From Paenibacillus wynnii (GTDB lineage Bacteria > Bacillota > Bacilli > Paenibacillales > Paenibacillaceae): a DNA stretch of 64,000 bases. The stretch spans positions 2,232,001 through 2,296,000 of the forward strand of contig NZ_JQCR01000003.1 of the NCBI RefSeq assembly GCF_000757885.1. The letters run 5' to 3'. The notes beneath the pieces were generated by a model. The model did no database searches, was not told the DNA's origin, and was given only the letters and a program-made list of their open reading frames with translations. A program made the translations under genes and the position numbers. Within the stretch, counting starts at the first letter, position 1. Each line of letters starts with the position of its first letter. Shown here piece by piece: positions 7,270-16,854 of this stretch.

Positions 7270-8385
7270 TTATAAGAATTGAAAAGGTTCCGTATTTACC
7301 TGTGAAGCATAAACAGAAGTTTCGTATTTATCATCGACAAGTTTAACCAACATCCACTCTCTTACTTTTTCCTTCATAATTTTCTCGGCGTTATGCCCGG
7401 GATCAATAAGCGTAATACCGGCCAGGAAAGCATCTTGGGCAGTATGATAATCTATATCTCCGGTAACAAGCACATCAGCACCGCGAAAAATCGCATTCTT
7501 AAAATATTTCGCACCTGAACCGCCTATTACAGCGGCTTTGCGAATCGGACGATTCAAGTCTCCAACCACTCGAACCTTATCAACATTCAGTCCAGTTTTA
7601 ACCCTGTCGACAAACTCCCCGAGGGTTACCGGCTCTTTCAGTTTCCCTACACGGCCCAGGCCGAGACTGCGGCCTTTGAGATCCATTGAATAGAGATCAT
7701 ACGCTACCTCTTCATAGGGATGGGCTTTTAGCATAGCCTGTACAACTTTGTTACGAATAGACAGCGGAACGATGGTTTCAATGCGAATCTCGTCAGCCCG
7801 CTCCATTTTACCTTGCTCCCCTATATAAGGATTAGTACCCTCTTGCGGAATAAAAGTACCGTATCCCTCTATATTGAAGCTGCAATGGCTGTAATTGCCG
7901 ACCCTGCCCGCCCCGGCGTTCATTACAGCATCGAGCACCTTTTGATGATGATCCTTAGGTACGAATACAACCAGCTTAGATAGCTGCTCCGTATGAGCAT
8001 CCTTGATCGGAGTACCGTTCTCTATCCCCAAAGCCTCAGCCATCCAGTCATTCATACCGCCCTCAGTAACATCCAGGTTAGTATGACTAATATACACGGC
8101 GATATCATTCTTAATCAGCTTCTCGTAAAGTTTGCCCGCAGGTGTATCGGTTTGAATACCCTCCAACGGTCGGAAAATAATAGCGTGATGAGCAATGATC
8201 AGATTGCAATTCAACGAAATGGCCTCTTCGACCACCTCATCATTGACATCAAGAGCAACCAGCACATTCGAAATTTCCTTTTGCAACGTGCCAAGCTGCA
8301 GTCCAATTTTATCCCAATCATATGCCAAATGTTTTGGAGCCAGCTGCTCCATATATTGAATTACGGTTTGTCCTTTGGCAAGCAT
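7270..8385 (-). CDS. yqfO: Nif3-like dinuclear metal protein YqfO
   Basis: A 371-residue Nif3/YqfO-family protein. The N-terminal half contains HLAYDWDKIGLQLG and NLIIAHHAIIFRPL with the His pair of the di-metal site; the C-terminal half has GDIDYHTAQDAF and LIDPGHNAEK, completing the site. Between about residues 128 and 235 lies the extra PII-like domain typical of the longer Firmicutes form. Family members form hexamers; the reaction is unsettled (GTP cyclohydrolase-like activity has been suggested for relatives). ATG start with GGAGGTG. Its first 25 bases overlap the end of trmK, the same pairing as in B. subtilis, so the two are translationally coupled. Confidence 0.93.
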   Translation of the reverse strand: MLAKGQTVIQYMEQLAPKHLAYDWDKIGLQLGTLQKEISNVLVALDVNDEVVEEAISLNCNLIIAHHAIIFRPLEGIQTDTPAGKLYEKLIKNDIAVYISHTNLDVTEGGMNDWMAEALGIENGTPIKDAHTEQLSKLVVFVPKDHHQKVLDAVMNAGAGRVGNYSHCSFNIEGYGTFIPQEGTNPYIGEQGKMERADEIRIETIVPLSIRNKVVQAMLKAHPYEEVAYDLYSMDLKGRSLGLGRVGKLKEPVTLGEFVDRVKTGLNVDKVRVVGDLNRPIRKAAVIGGSGAKYFKNAIFRGADVLVTGDIDYHTAQDAFLAGITLIDPGHNAEKIMKEKVREWMLVKLVDDKYETSVYASQVNTEPFQFL

Positions 8386-9140
8386 TGAAGCACCTCCGTG
8401 ATTTCCTGAATCCGGGCTTGAATAGTGATCCGTTTTTCTTCAGCAGATTCCAGCTCTGATCGCAAAAGTGAGGCTAAAATAGTCTCCAGCTTCGAGATTT
8501 CACCTCTCCATTTACTGTGGAATGCAGCATTGGGAGACTTAAGCAGCCAAGGACCCATCTGTACCAGCATGTCCCGTCCGCACTTCACTTTGCCATCATC
8601 CAATAGCAATTCTTTGTAAAGATTCTCATTTGACAGTTCAGAGCCCTTAACCTCAGGCACCGCTGTCAGCACTTCATAAATCTTACCGTCTTCTTCTAAA
8701 ATGTTCTCAGCAATGAGTACCCAACCATTATCAATCAGCCACCGCCGTAGAATATCCTCACCGACATTGGGCTGCAAGGCTAAAACTGAGACACCCTGAA
8801 GCTTTCCTTTAACCTGCCCGCGATTCAAAATAGAGGCAATTAAAGATCCGCCCATTCCTGCGATGGTTATACAATCCACCTCACCGGGCTCCAGTACTTC
8901 CAGACCGTCCCCGCGTCTTACGGATATTACCTTTCCTTGTCCGGCTGCCGCAACTGCCTTACAGGCCGCGTCAAAAGGTCCAGGGTTGACCTCACCGGCA
9001 ATGGCAAACACGGCTTTCCCAGTTTCGATTGCTGCTATAGGCAATAAAGCATGATCAGAGCCTATATCTGCAAATTTGCTTCCCGTTGGGATTTTGTCTA
9101 ATACAAGACGGAGTCTATTCGATAATTTAATATTGTTCAT
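8361..9140 (-). CDS. trmK: tRNA (adenine(22)-N1)-methyltransferase TrmK
   Basis: A 259-residue SAM-dependent methyltransferase that makes m1A22 in tRNA. The Rossmann motif FADIGSDHALLPI is at the N terminus, followed by CITIAGMGGSLI (catalytic NPPY-like region) and LQPNVGED. The C-terminal third is a helical coiled-coil-like segment rich in Glu and Leu, as in the family. I chose the ATG at 9140 because it forms an ATGA overlap with the stop of the upstream gene and has GGGTGG before it; a longer form from 9161 lacks a ribosome site. It follows the rpoD region and precedes yqfO, as in B. subtilis. Confidence 0.93.
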   Translation of the reverse strand: MNNIKLSNRLRLVLDKIPTGSKFADIGSDHALLPIAAIETGKAVFAIAGEVNPGPFDAACKAVAAAGQGKVISVRRGDGLEVLEPGEVDCITIAGMGGSLIASILNRGQVKGKLQGVSVLALQPNVGEDILRRWLIDNGWVLIAENILEEDGKIYEVLTAVPEVKGSELSNENLYKELLLDDGKVKCGRDMLVQMGPWLLKSPNAAFHSKWRGEISKLETILASLLRSELESAEEKRITIQARIQEITEVLQCLPKDKP

Positions 9141-9985
9141 GAAGCCACCCACGCAATCCATTTTTTTCTAAATATGAATAACAACACCAAACCAATGGCA
9201 ATTTTTAATAATAGTATATACGAAACCCATTGAGGATAGCCGTGTCTAAGCAGAAGACTGTCAAGCTCAGGCATTAACCACATAGTTGCTCCAACTGCGA
9301 AATAAACCCCCGAAACACCTTTAATCCGGTGATGCAGAAGCCAGCTAAGCCATATCATTAGTACACAAAGCGGAAGCCATAACAATTCAAGCTCCAATAC
9401 GGATGCCTCTGGACGGATCCCACCGAAAAATCCCGCATACAGCAGTGCCCAGAACACAAATCCGCAATATTGCAGGAGGCCAATACGAAGAATAAACCCC
9501 AGAACACACCATAAAATCCCACACGCACCAATCAATATGGGCCGCCAAACCTCTGGATCGAGATCATGAAGAGCTATCATCCACATTCCGAAACCAATAG
9601 TCAGTACGCTGCCAATTCCGGCCAGCATAAGGCTTATTACCCTTTGACGATCTCTTAAAACTCCTGAGTATCCATAACAGACGAGCAGCAAAGACAAGGC
9701 TGTAGCCAGTTGCAAACCCCATGGAAAAACGCTAAAATAAAGACTAATTAAGAAAATGAAGGAAATAATCCCAAAACCAAACAGCCAAATTTTAATACTT
9801 CCCTTTTGAAGATTATGTAGCGAAATCGGATTACCGTTCTTAACGGTATCTTCATCATCGTACAGATTAGTTAAGAAATCGCAGTATTGCTCAGATAGCA
9901 ACCTGTTCTTCCTCCAGTACTGAATTTCTCTTAAAATGATGTCACGTTTCTCCAAATTCAACGGCTCATCCCTCTTTCCAGACAC
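9137..9985 (-). CDS. Polytopic membrane protein of unknown function (DUF2157-like N terminus)
   Basis: Up to 282 residues. About 65 soluble residues (ILREIQYWRKNRLLSEQYCD) precede roughly eight closely spaced hydrophobic segments from about residue 70 to the end, rich in Leu, Ile, Trp and Gly. The N-terminal helix pattern recalls DUF2157 proteins, but I am not sure. The long frame begins with GTG at 9985; a TTG at 9961 has AGAGGG at better spacing and may be the true start. It overlaps trmK by four bases (ATGA) and lies just after the rpoD terminator, so it is probably the first gene of a trmK-yqfO unit. Function unknown. Confidence 0.8.
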   Translation of the reverse strand: MSGKRDEPLNLEKRDIILREIQYWRKNRLLSEQYCDFLTNLYDDEDTVKNGNPISLHNLQKGSIKIWLFGFGIISFIFLISLYFSVFPWGLQLATALSLLLVCYGYSGVLRDRQRVISLMLAGIGSVLTIGFGMWMIALHDLDPEVWRPILIGACGILWCVLGFILRIGLLQYCGFVFWALLYAGFFGGIRPEASVLELELLWLPLCVLMIWLSWLLHHRIKGVSGVYFAVGATMWLMPELDSLLLRHGYPQWVSYILLLKIAIGLVLLFIFRKKWIAWVAS

Positions 9986-10004
9986 GTTTACTATAATAAT
10001 TTAA

Positions 10005-10043
10005 AACTAAAAGGACCTCCTGCCACTGTGCAGCAGAAGGTCC
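10005..10043 (-). terminator. rpoD terminator
   Basis: GGACCT-CTGC (from 10013) pairs with GCAG-AGGTCC (to 10043) around a short loop. On the minus strand it is followed by TTTTAGTTTT. It sits 13 bases after the rpoD stop codon and closes the yqxD-dnaG-rpoD transcript. Confidence 0.8.
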
Positions 10044-10055
10044 ATTAGATAAAAA

Positions 10056-11189
10056 CTATTCGAGGAAATCCTTAAGTCGTTTACTTCGGCTTGGGTGACG
10101 GAGCTTCCGCAGTGCTTTGGCTTCAATCTGGCGAATACGTTCCCGGGTTACGCCGAACACTTTGCCGACTTCTTCGAGAGTTCTTGTTCGTCCATCATCA
10201 AGTCCAAAACGTAGGCGAAGCACATTCTCTTCCCGCTCAGTGAGCGTGTCCAGCACGTCCTCCAGCTGTTCCTTCAGCAATTCATAAGCAGCGGCATCCG
10301 CCGGAGCCAATGCTTCCTGATCTTCAATGAAGTCGCCCAGATGAGAATCATCCTCTTCACCAATTGGTGTTTCCAACGAAACTGGCTCTTGGGCAATTTT
10401 CATGATCTCTCTGACTTTCTCTACTGTCAATTCCATCTCAGCCGCAATCTCTTCTGGTGAAGGTTCACGTCCGAGCTCCTGCAGAAGTTGACGGGAGACA
10501 CGAATCAGCTTGTTAATGGTCTCAACCATGTGAACTGGGATCCGAATGGTCCGCGCTTGGTCAGCAATGGCACGGGTAATCGCTTGACGAATCCACCAGG
10601 TTGCATAGGTACTGAATTTAAAGCCCTTGTTGTGGTCAAATTTCTCCACGGCCTTAATTAGACCCATGTTACCTTCCTGAATAAGATCCAGGAACAACAT
10701 GCCACGCCCAACATAACGCTTGGCGATACTTACCACGAGACGTAGGTTTGCTTCTGCAAGACGACGTTTTGCTTCCTCGTCACCATTCTTGATACGCATA
10801 GCAAGCTCAACTTCATCATCAGCCGATAATAGCGGTACACGGCCGATTTCCTTCAGATACATACGGACGGGGTCGTTAATTTTGATTCCCGGAGGTAATG
10901 ACAAATCATCGTCAAAGCTGAATTCTTCATTCTCGTTGTTCTCATTGTCCTCGCTTGGCCGAAGAGTCGTTACTTCCTCATCGTTCTCGTTCACGACTTC
11001 AATGCCGAGGTCACTCAGCTGCTCGTAGAATTCCTCCATTTGTTCAGGGTCTTGATCAAACGGCGACAATTTCTCCATAATATCTTTGTAATTCAATGAT
11101 GATCTTTTCTTACCTTGCTCAATAAGTTGATCTTTGACCTGGTCCAATGTAGATTCGGCTTCCAGTTCAGTATGCTGATCGTTCGCCAT
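10056..11189 (-). CDS. rpoD: RNA polymerase principal sigma factor SigA (RpoD)
   Basis: A 377-residue sigma-70 of the short Firmicutes type. An acidic region 1.1 (residues 1-90) is followed by region 1.2 (DPVRMYLKEIGRVPLLS), region 2 with NLRLVVSIAKRYVGRGM and FSTYATWWIRQAITRAIAD (the -10 recognition and melting helices), region 3, and region 4.2 with TLEEVGKVFGVTRERIRQIE, which reads the -35 element. The C terminus LRHPSRSKRLKDFLE is canonical. It directs housekeeping transcription. ATG start with GGGAGGAGGGAG. It lies 40 bases behind dnaG, the conserved macromolecular-synthesis operon without rpsU, which here sits elsewhere as in B. subtilis. Confidence 0.98.
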   Translation of the reverse strand: MANDQHTELEAESTLDQVKDQLIEQGKKRSSLNYKDIMEKLSPFDQDPEQMEEFYEQLSDLGIEVVNENDEEVTTLRPSEDNENNENEEFSFDDDLSLPPGIKINDPVRMYLKEIGRVPLLSADDEVELAMRIKNGDEEAKRRLAEANLRLVVSIAKRYVGRGMLFLDLIQEGNMGLIKAVEKFDHNKGFKFSTYATWWIRQAITRAIADQARTIRIPVHMVETINKLIRVSRQLLQELGREPSPEEIAAEMELTVEKVREIMKIAQEPVSLETPIGEEDDSHLGDFIEDQEALAPADAAAYELLKEQLEDVLDTLTEREENVLRLRFGLDDGRTRTLEEVGKVFGVTRERIRQIEAKALRKLRHPSRSKRLKDFLE

Positions 11190-11229
11190 AATTCGACTCC
11201 CTCCTCCCTAGGTACATCCTGTGGGCATT

Positions 11230-13050
11230 TCATTGTCTCTCTAGGGCTATAATCTCACTTGCTATTTGTGCCGCACGCAAAAAATCTCCGTTTTTTTCCG
11301 CCCCGATCATCTCTTCCCGCTTAAGCTCCATCCTGCGTTGCAGAGGAAATCTCCGCACTTCTCGGATACAATCGTCCAGAACCTGTACATTCCAATCCGG
11401 AGGTGTATCCATCATAGATATTGAGGTTGCTGTTTTCTCCAGACGGTCATCTTGAAGTGATGATAGAAACCGGCTAATATCCGGTGGTTTGCCTTGCGCG
11501 TAAAAGGCGTATAGATAAGCAGCAATTGCCGCATGATCATCGATGTTGAAATCTTCTCCCAGACGTTCACTTACATAGCTGGCAGCCTCTGGATCCTGCA
11601 GCATAAAAGACAGTAAACGCCGTTCCGCAACATGATAAGCAGGCAGCAAAGTTGGAGTCTGAACCTGCCCTTTTTTATGCCTACCATTATTCCACCTTTT
11701 GTCGTTAATATCCCCTTCGGGAAGGTTTTTTTGCATCGAGGCTCTGAGTAAGTTACAATCCTGCTTCAAACTGTCATAGGATAAGTCGAGCTCGGAGGCA
11801 ATTTCCCTTAGATAAACCTCTCTCTCCGTTGAAGAATGTAGCATGGCAATGATCTCAATCGCTTCTTTTGCATAAGCGATTTTGCCATCTTCCTCTAGGA
11901 GTATATGGTTTTTTTTCAGATATATAAGCTTAAATTTCACGGTGGAAACAGCAGATTCGATTACCTGTTCCCTGAATCTGTCCCCGCCGTAACGGGATAC
12001 GAATTCATCGGGGTCCATCCCGCTTGGTAATAAAGCGATCTTGACCCGCAGGCCGTTTCCTTCAAGCAGTGGAATAGCCTTCATAGCTGCAGCTTGTCCC
12101 GCCCGATCACCGTCATAGGAGAGAACAATCTCATCAGCCATGCTCTTCATAATCGCCATATGGTTCTCCGTAAGCGAAGTCCCCATTGTGGCTACACCGT
12201 TATGCACACCTGCATCCCAAGCCGAAATGACATCCCCATATCCTTCGAATAGTACGATTTGCCGCGTTTTGCGAATGGATGCTTTGGATTGATGCAAGTT
12301 ATACAGTATCCGGCTTTTGTTAAATAGTTTGCTCTCTGGAGAATTTAAATATTTGGGTTGACCCTCCCCAAGAACCCTTCCGGCAAAAGCAATTACCTTG
12401 CCTGTACGATTACTGATCGGGAAGATGACCCTGCCACGGAATCGGTCAATATAACCTTTCCCTTCACCTCTGGCAGACAACAGGCCGCCTCTCTCCATTT
12501 CAGCGAGATCAAAATTTCTTTTCTCCAAAAATTGAAGCAGTGTATCCCAGCGGTCCGGAGCGTACCCGATCTGAAATTGGTCGATCATTTTATCGCTGAA
12601 ATTCCGGGATCTTAAATATTCCATTGCGGCTGTGCCGTGTTCCGTGTTTTTCAGCAGATAATGATAGAACTTTGCAGACCATTCATAAGCTTGAATTAAT
12701 CGGTCTCGTTCCGGATCGGATGCAGACAGCACGCCTCCTTTCCCCTCGGGGATCGGAATGTCACTTTCCTCTGCCATTATTTTAACTGCTTCGGGGAAGG
12801 ATAGTCCTTCGATTTCCATCCTGAACTTGATGGCATTTCCACCCATACCGCAGCTAAAACAGTGAAACACTCCCCGGTCTGGAGTAACTGTGAAGGAAGG
12901 GGTTTTTTCCGAATGGAACGGGCAGAGGCCCCATAAATATTTCCCCCGCTTGGTTAAATGGACAACCCTGCCTACGGTTTCGGCAATATCATGCCGCGCC
13001 AGCACGCTTTCGATGACCTCTTCCGGAATATTACCGTGTCCGCTAGCCAC
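11230..13050 (-). CDS. dnaG: DNA primase DnaG
   Basis: A 606-residue primase that lays RNA primers at replication forks with the replicative helicase. The N-terminal CHC2 zinc domain reads CPFHSEKTPSF then GVFHCFSCGMGG; the TOPRIM catalytic core has VLFEGYGDVISAWDAG and LSYDGDRAGQAA with the metal-binding acids; the C-terminal helicase-binding domain covers about the last 150 residues. I prefer the GTG at 13050, five bases after AAGGTGG; an in-frame ATG at 13065 adds five residues but has no ribosome site. It lies between yqxD and rpoD in the usual order. Confidence 0.96.
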   Translation of the reverse strand: MASGHGNIPEEVIESVLARHDIAETVGRVVHLTKRGKYLWGLCPFHSEKTPSFTVTPDRGVFHCFSCGMGGNAIKFRMEIEGLSFPEAVKIMAEESDIPIPEGKGGVLSASDPERDRLIQAYEWSAKFYHYLLKNTEHGTAAMEYLRSRNFSDKMIDQFQIGYAPDRWDTLLQFLEKRNFDLAEMERGGLLSARGEGKGYIDRFRGRVIFPISNRTGKVIAFAGRVLGEGQPKYLNSPESKLFNKSRILYNLHQSKASIRKTRQIVLFEGYGDVISAWDAGVHNGVATMGTSLTENHMAIMKSMADEIVLSYDGDRAGQAAAMKAIPLLEGNGLRVKIALLPSGMDPDEFVSRYGGDRFREQVIESAVSTVKFKLIYLKKNHILLEEDGKIAYAKEAIEIIAMLHSSTEREVYLREIASELDLSYDSLKQDCNLLRASMQKNLPEGDINDKRWNNGRHKKGQVQTPTLLPAYHVAERRLLSFMLQDPEAASYVSERLGEDFNIDDHAAIAAYLYAFYAQGKPPDISRFLSSLQDDRLEKTATSISMMDTPPDWNVQVLDDCIREVRRFPLQRRMELKREEMIGAEKNGDFLRAAQIASEIIALERQ

Positions 13051-13089
13051 CCTAACCACCTTCATCTCTTAACAAATAAATATAATTCG

Positions 13090-13563
13090 CTATCGCTGGA
13101 CATTCTCCTGCAAAACCGTTAAAAGTTTTGTCAGTTTATGTTGAAAAAAAATCTTTTCCTCCGCAGTTATCGCTTTTGGGCCTTTAGAATAGTGACCGCG
13201 TCTTCGTTCAACTGCCCTGGCATGCCTGCCTTCCAGCATGAAATCCATAGTAGTATCCTGATACGATTGCCCCCGAAAAGAGAGAACATTACACCGTTTG
13301 CCCAGTGCCAGCGCCGCCAATCCATAATCCTGAGTCAATACAATATCGCCGGGAAAAATATGATTCGCGATATACAGATCAGCGCTTTGATCGCTGCTGT
13401 CCACCTGCACTACAGTAACGCCTTCCTCAGCCTTTAACACATGATTATAAGAAGAAACCATAAGCACCGGAATGTTAAACATACGGGCGGCGGCAGCGAT
13501 CTCCTTTTTAACCGGACAGGCATCCCCATCGACCACTATAGTTCTTCCCGGAGTTCCTTCCAT
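13090..13563 (-). CDS. yqxD: YaiI/YqxD family protein (DUF188)
   Basis: A 157-residue protein of the UPF0178 family, related to PIN-like nucleases. TIVVDGDACPVKKEI near the start and DIVLTQDYGLAALAL with conserved Asp residues are the family signatures, as is the basic RRGHYSKGPKA stretch near the C terminus. The biochemical role is not established. The ATG at 13563 has GGTGAT four bases upstream; ATG 13569 and TTG 13575 in the same frame are alternatives. It is the first gene of the yqxD-dnaG-rpoD operon, as in B. subtilis. Confidence 0.92.
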   Translation of the reverse strand: MEGTPGRTIVVDGDACPVKKEIAAAARMFNIPVLMVSSYNHVLKAEEGVTVVQVDSSDQSADLYIANHIFPGDIVLTQDYGLAALALGKRCNVLSFRGQSYQDTTMDFMLEGRHARAVERRRGHYSKGPKAITAEEKIFFQHKLTKLLTVLQENVQR

Positions 13564-13633
13564 GAACATCACCAATTTCCCGTGTAATATATATACGCGC
13601 TGATGGTATGAAATCCTTCTTTGAAAAGCATAA

Positions 13634-13677
13634 ATACGGAACGGATGACAAAGAGACGCATTGGCACCGTTCCGTAT
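13634..13677 (-). terminator. Terminator of glyQS
   Basis: ATACGGAACGG (13634-13644) and CCGTTCCGTAT (13667-13677) form an 11-bp perfect stem with a 22-base loop. On the minus strand a T-rich stretch (TTTATGCTTTT) follows. It lies between glyS and yqxD, so it separates the two operons. Confidence 0.6.
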
Positions 13678-13752
13678 ATTTATACCCTAATCCATCATTC
13701 TATACCATGAGAGGTTCATTATTCATAAAAATCCCTGTAAATCCCTGCATAA

Positions 13753-15828
13753 TTACCAGACCAGCTTGCTAAAATCCGCAAAGACTTTCGTATCCGCATC
13801 AATACCGGCCAGAAGAGCCAGACGATTGGAACGAACCTTCTCGTCCTCCGCCATAACCATTACTGAATCAAAAAATCCGGTAACCGCATCTTTTAATCCT
13901 GAAAGGATACGAAGCGCCTCATCCGCATTTCTAGCAGACAACGCTTCATAGTATGGGGCGTGAAGGGATTGCCAAGTCTCGAAAAGTTTAACTTCAGCAT
14001 CATCCGACAGTAGGGTAGGATCTACAGAACCGCCTTGTGCCTTAGCTGCTAAATTACCGACCCGGTTGAAAGAATCTACGGTGATTTTGAAGTCCTCTTG
14101 GGTCTGCACAGCATCATTAAGCGCACGGCTTCTGGAGACTACGGCCACAACATCATCATAGCCTGCTGCAATAACTGCATCCACAACATCGTAGCGCACA
14201 TTGTCGGATAATAAACGTTTTACACGAAGTCCGAAGAACTCGTACAGGTTTATACGCAGTTCGGTACCAGAATGTTTCATATTACGTGATTTTTCATGAA
14301 CCTGTGCAGCAATTTCAAATATTTCCTGCAGACTGATCGACAGCTTATGTTCCAAAACAATTTGTACAATACCGGCCGCTTGACGGCGCAGTGCATAAGG
14401 ATCCTGCGATCCTGTAGGAATTATACCAATCGAGAAACAGCCGACGATGGTGTCGATTTTATCAGCAATACTCACGACATATCCAGCTTCTGATGCAGGG
14501 ACTGCTTCTCCTGCAAAACGTGGCTGATAGTGCTCAAATATGGCTTTAGCGACAGTATCCGACTCTCCGGCTTTACGGGCATAATCTTCACCCATAGTTC
14601 CTTGAAGTTCAGGGAATTCATAAACCATCTGTGTAACCAGGTCGAATTTGCAAATCTCAGCCGTACGGCTAACCTCTGCTGCAGTAGATGCTGCGAGACC
14701 CAACTTCACGGACAAAGCATCGGCAATTTGACCAATCCGGCGAACTTTATCACCGATACTGCCCATTTCTTCGTGGTACACGATATTTTCCAGCTTAGCC
14801 AGCGCGTCCTCAATCTTAAGCTTTTGATCCTCTTGATAGAAGAATTTAGCATCCGACAGACGGGCACGCAGCACCTTCTCATTCCCTTTGGCAATCACAT
14901 CCAGCGATACATCATTACCGTTACGAACCGTTACGAAAAATGGCAGCAGCTTACCTGTCGAATCCAGTACCGGGAAATAACGTTGATGCTCCCGCATCGA
15001 AGTAATGAGCACATCTTGTGGTATATGCAGGAAAGAAGGGTCGAAGGTTCCAAAAAGGACGGTTGGTGTTTCCACAAGGAAAAGCACTTCTTCCAGCAGA
15101 TCTTCTTTAATCGCGATGGTCCAGTCTTTCTCATGAGCAAGCTTGTTGATTTGATCCAGGATCAGCTGTTCACGTTCCTTTACATCAACTAGCACATGCT
15201 GAGCACGCAAGCTCTCCACATACGCTGAGGGCTCAGTGATCACGGCAACGGATCCCAAGAAACGGTGTCCACGGCTTACATTGCCGGCTTTAACACCTGT
15301 GATTTCCAAATCTACCACTTCAGTGCCGAAGAGCGCCACCATCCAACGGATCGGGCGGACAAATTTGAAATCATGAGTTCCCCAGCGCATATTTTTCGGG
15401 AAAGTCATAGCACTTACGATTCCGTTAAGTCCCTCAGTAAGCAGTGAAGCTGTTTCAACTCCAACACTATTTCTGGTAGCGTAAATGTATTCTACACCGC
15501 CTAGCTCCTTGAAAGTAAACTGTTCAGGAGTCACACCTTGACTGCGAGCGAAGCCAAGCGCTGCTTTGCTCCATTCACCGGCTGCGTCCAAAGCAATTTT
15601 GCGGGCTGGACCTTTGACCTCTTCACTAATATCTTCCTGCTTCTCCGCTGCATCCTTAACTAGGACGGCTAAACGGCGGGGTGTTGCATACGCGCTGACA
15701 CCGCTATGCGCAATACGTGAAGCTTCCAGCCATTTAGAAGTTCTATCTTGAAGCTGCTCCATTGCCGCTCGAATAAAGCGAGCTGGTATTTCCTCGAGGC
15801 CAATTTCAAACAACAAGTCTTTAGACAT
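13753..15828 (-). CDS. glyS: Glycyl-tRNA synthetase beta subunit
   Basis: A 691-residue beta subunit of the tetrameric bacterial GlyRS. Family signatures include DLLFEIGLEEIPARFIR at the N terminus, AMTFPKNMRWGTHDFKFVRP, TSMREHQRYFPV and AGEAVPAS followed by ADKIDTIVGCFSIG (HD-like domain); the C terminus has the ArgRS-like anticodon-binding helices. It carries the tRNA-recognition part, while GlyQ activates glycine. The ATG at 15828 is chosen for the GAAGGTG six bases upstream; it overlaps the end of glyQ by eight bases. The pair is controlled by the T-box at 16806-17110. Confidence 0.97.
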   Translation of the reverse strand: MSKDLLFEIGLEEIPARFIRAAMEQLQDRTSKWLEASRIAHSGVSAYATPRRLAVLVKDAAEKQEDISEEVKGPARKIALDAAGEWSKAALGFARSQGVTPEQFTFKELGGVEYIYATRNSVGVETASLLTEGLNGIVSAMTFPKNMRWGTHDFKFVRPIRWMVALFGTEVVDLEITGVKAGNVSRGHRFLGSVAVITEPSAYVESLRAQHVLVDVKEREQLILDQINKLAHEKDWTIAIKEDLLEEVLFLVETPTVLFGTFDPSFLHIPQDVLITSMREHQRYFPVLDSTGKLLPFFVTVRNGNDVSLDVIAKGNEKVLRARLSDAKFFYQEDQKLKIEDALAKLENIVYHEEMGSIGDKVRRIGQIADALSVKLGLAASTAAEVSRTAEICKFDLVTQMVYEFPELQGTMGEDYARKAGESDTVAKAIFEHYQPRFAGEAVPASEAGYVVSIADKIDTIVGCFSIGIIPTGSQDPYALRRQAAGIVQIVLEHKLSISLQEIFEIAAQVHEKSRNMKHSGTELRINLYEFFGLRVKRLLSDNVRYDVVDAVIAAGYDDVVAVVSRSRALNDAVQTQEDFKITVDSFNRVGNLAAKAQGGSVDPTLLSDDAEVKLFETWQSLHAPYYEALSARNADEALRILSGLKDAVTGFFDSVMVMAEDEKVRSNRLALLAGIDADTKVFADFSKLVW

Positions 15829-16708
15829 GTTCAGCACCTTCTTTCTTCAGCAGCGGGAAGCCCAGCTTCTCGCGTTCCTCCATATAGGTCGCCGCTACAG
15901 TCCTGGCAAGATTACGTACTCTTGTTATAAATCCGGTACGTTCGGTTACACTGATGGCTCCGCGCGCATCCAGCAGATTGAATGTGTGTGAGCATTTAAG
16001 TACATAATCATATGCAGGGAACACAAGATTCTTCTCCATGGCTCTGCGTGCTTCTTCCTCGTAGGTGTTAAACAACGTGAAGAGCATTTTGACATCCGAA
16101 ACTTCAAACGTATAGGTTGAATGCTCGAACTCCGGTTGACGGAAAACGTCACCATACGTAATACCGTCTACCCATTCCAAATCGAACACATTTTCTTTAT
16201 CCTGAATATAGGACGCCAACCGTTCCATACCGTATGTAATTTCTACGGCAACCGGATTGGCTTCAATACCACCGACTTGTTGGAAATAAGTGAACTGCGT
16301 AATTTCCATACCATCCAGCCATACTTCCCAACCTAAACCTGCACAACCCAAGGATGGATTTTCCCAGTTGTCTTCAACAAATCGGATGTCATGCAGCAGC
16401 GGTTCAACACCAAGTGCTTTCAGACTGTCCAGATAGATTTCTTGAATATTATCCGGTGATGGTTTGATAATCACTTGAAATTGATGATGCTGGTATAGAC
16501 GGTTAGGGTTTTCTCCGTAACGTCCGTCTGATGGGCGGCGGGACGGCTCAACGTAAGCCACTTTCCATGGCTCAGGTCCGAGAGAACGCAAGAAAGTCAT
16601 CGGGTTCATAGTGCCCGCCCCTTTTTCCGTATCATACGGTTGGACGATAATACAGTTGTGTTCTGCCCAAAACTGCTGCAGCGTCAAGATCATCTGCTGA
16701 AAATTCAT
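15821..16708 (-). CDS. glyQ: Glycyl-tRNA synthetase alpha subunit
   Basis: A 295-residue class II catalytic subunit that forms glycyl-adenylate and charges tRNA-Gly together with GlyS. Hallmarks are QQFWAEHNCIIVQPYDTEKG, AGTMNPMTFLRSLGPEPW, YVEPSRRPSDGRYGENPNR and GGIEANPVAVEITYGMERL. The start is the ATG at 16708 with GAAGGAG eight bases upstream. Length is normal for the family. It is the first gene after a glycine T-box leader and overlaps glyS. Confidence 0.97.
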   Translation of the reverse strand: MNFQQMILTLQQFWAEHNCIIVQPYDTEKGAGTMNPMTFLRSLGPEPWKVAYVEPSRRPSDGRYGENPNRLYQHHQFQVIIKPSPDNIQEIYLDSLKALGVEPLLHDIRFVEDNWENPSLGCAGLGWEVWLDGMEITQFTYFQQVGGIEANPVAVEITYGMERLASYIQDKENVFDLEWVDGITYGDVFRQPEFEHSTYTFEVSDVKMLFTLFNTYEEEARRAMEKNLVFPAYDYVLKCSHTFNLLDARGAISVTERTGFITRVRNLARTVAATYMEEREKLGFPLLKKEGAEHV

Positions 16709-16805
16709 AATACCGGCTCCTTCGCTTTTCACAAGTTTTATTGCACGACGGCGTTACGGCCGTTCTGTGAACAATTTCTGTCAAAAACAGTCCTCGCCAC
16801 AGAAC

Positions 16806-16854
16806 AAAAAGCTCCCGCCCCCATGCCTGATATACAGACATAGGGACGAGAGCC
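16806..16854 (-). terminator. T-box attenuator terminator before glyQ
   Basis: On the minus strand GGCTCTCGTCCCTATG-CTG pairs with CAG-CATGGGGGCGGGAGC, with several G-U pairs, around a short loop, and TTTTTGTTCT follows. It competes with the antiterminator that contains the T-box sequence just upstream (16866-16879). Confidence 0.85.

Noticed and set aside
14530..15192. 220-codon antisense frame in glyS
   Set aside because: Lies wholly inside a well-conserved glyS with no ribosome site and no recognisable protein pattern.
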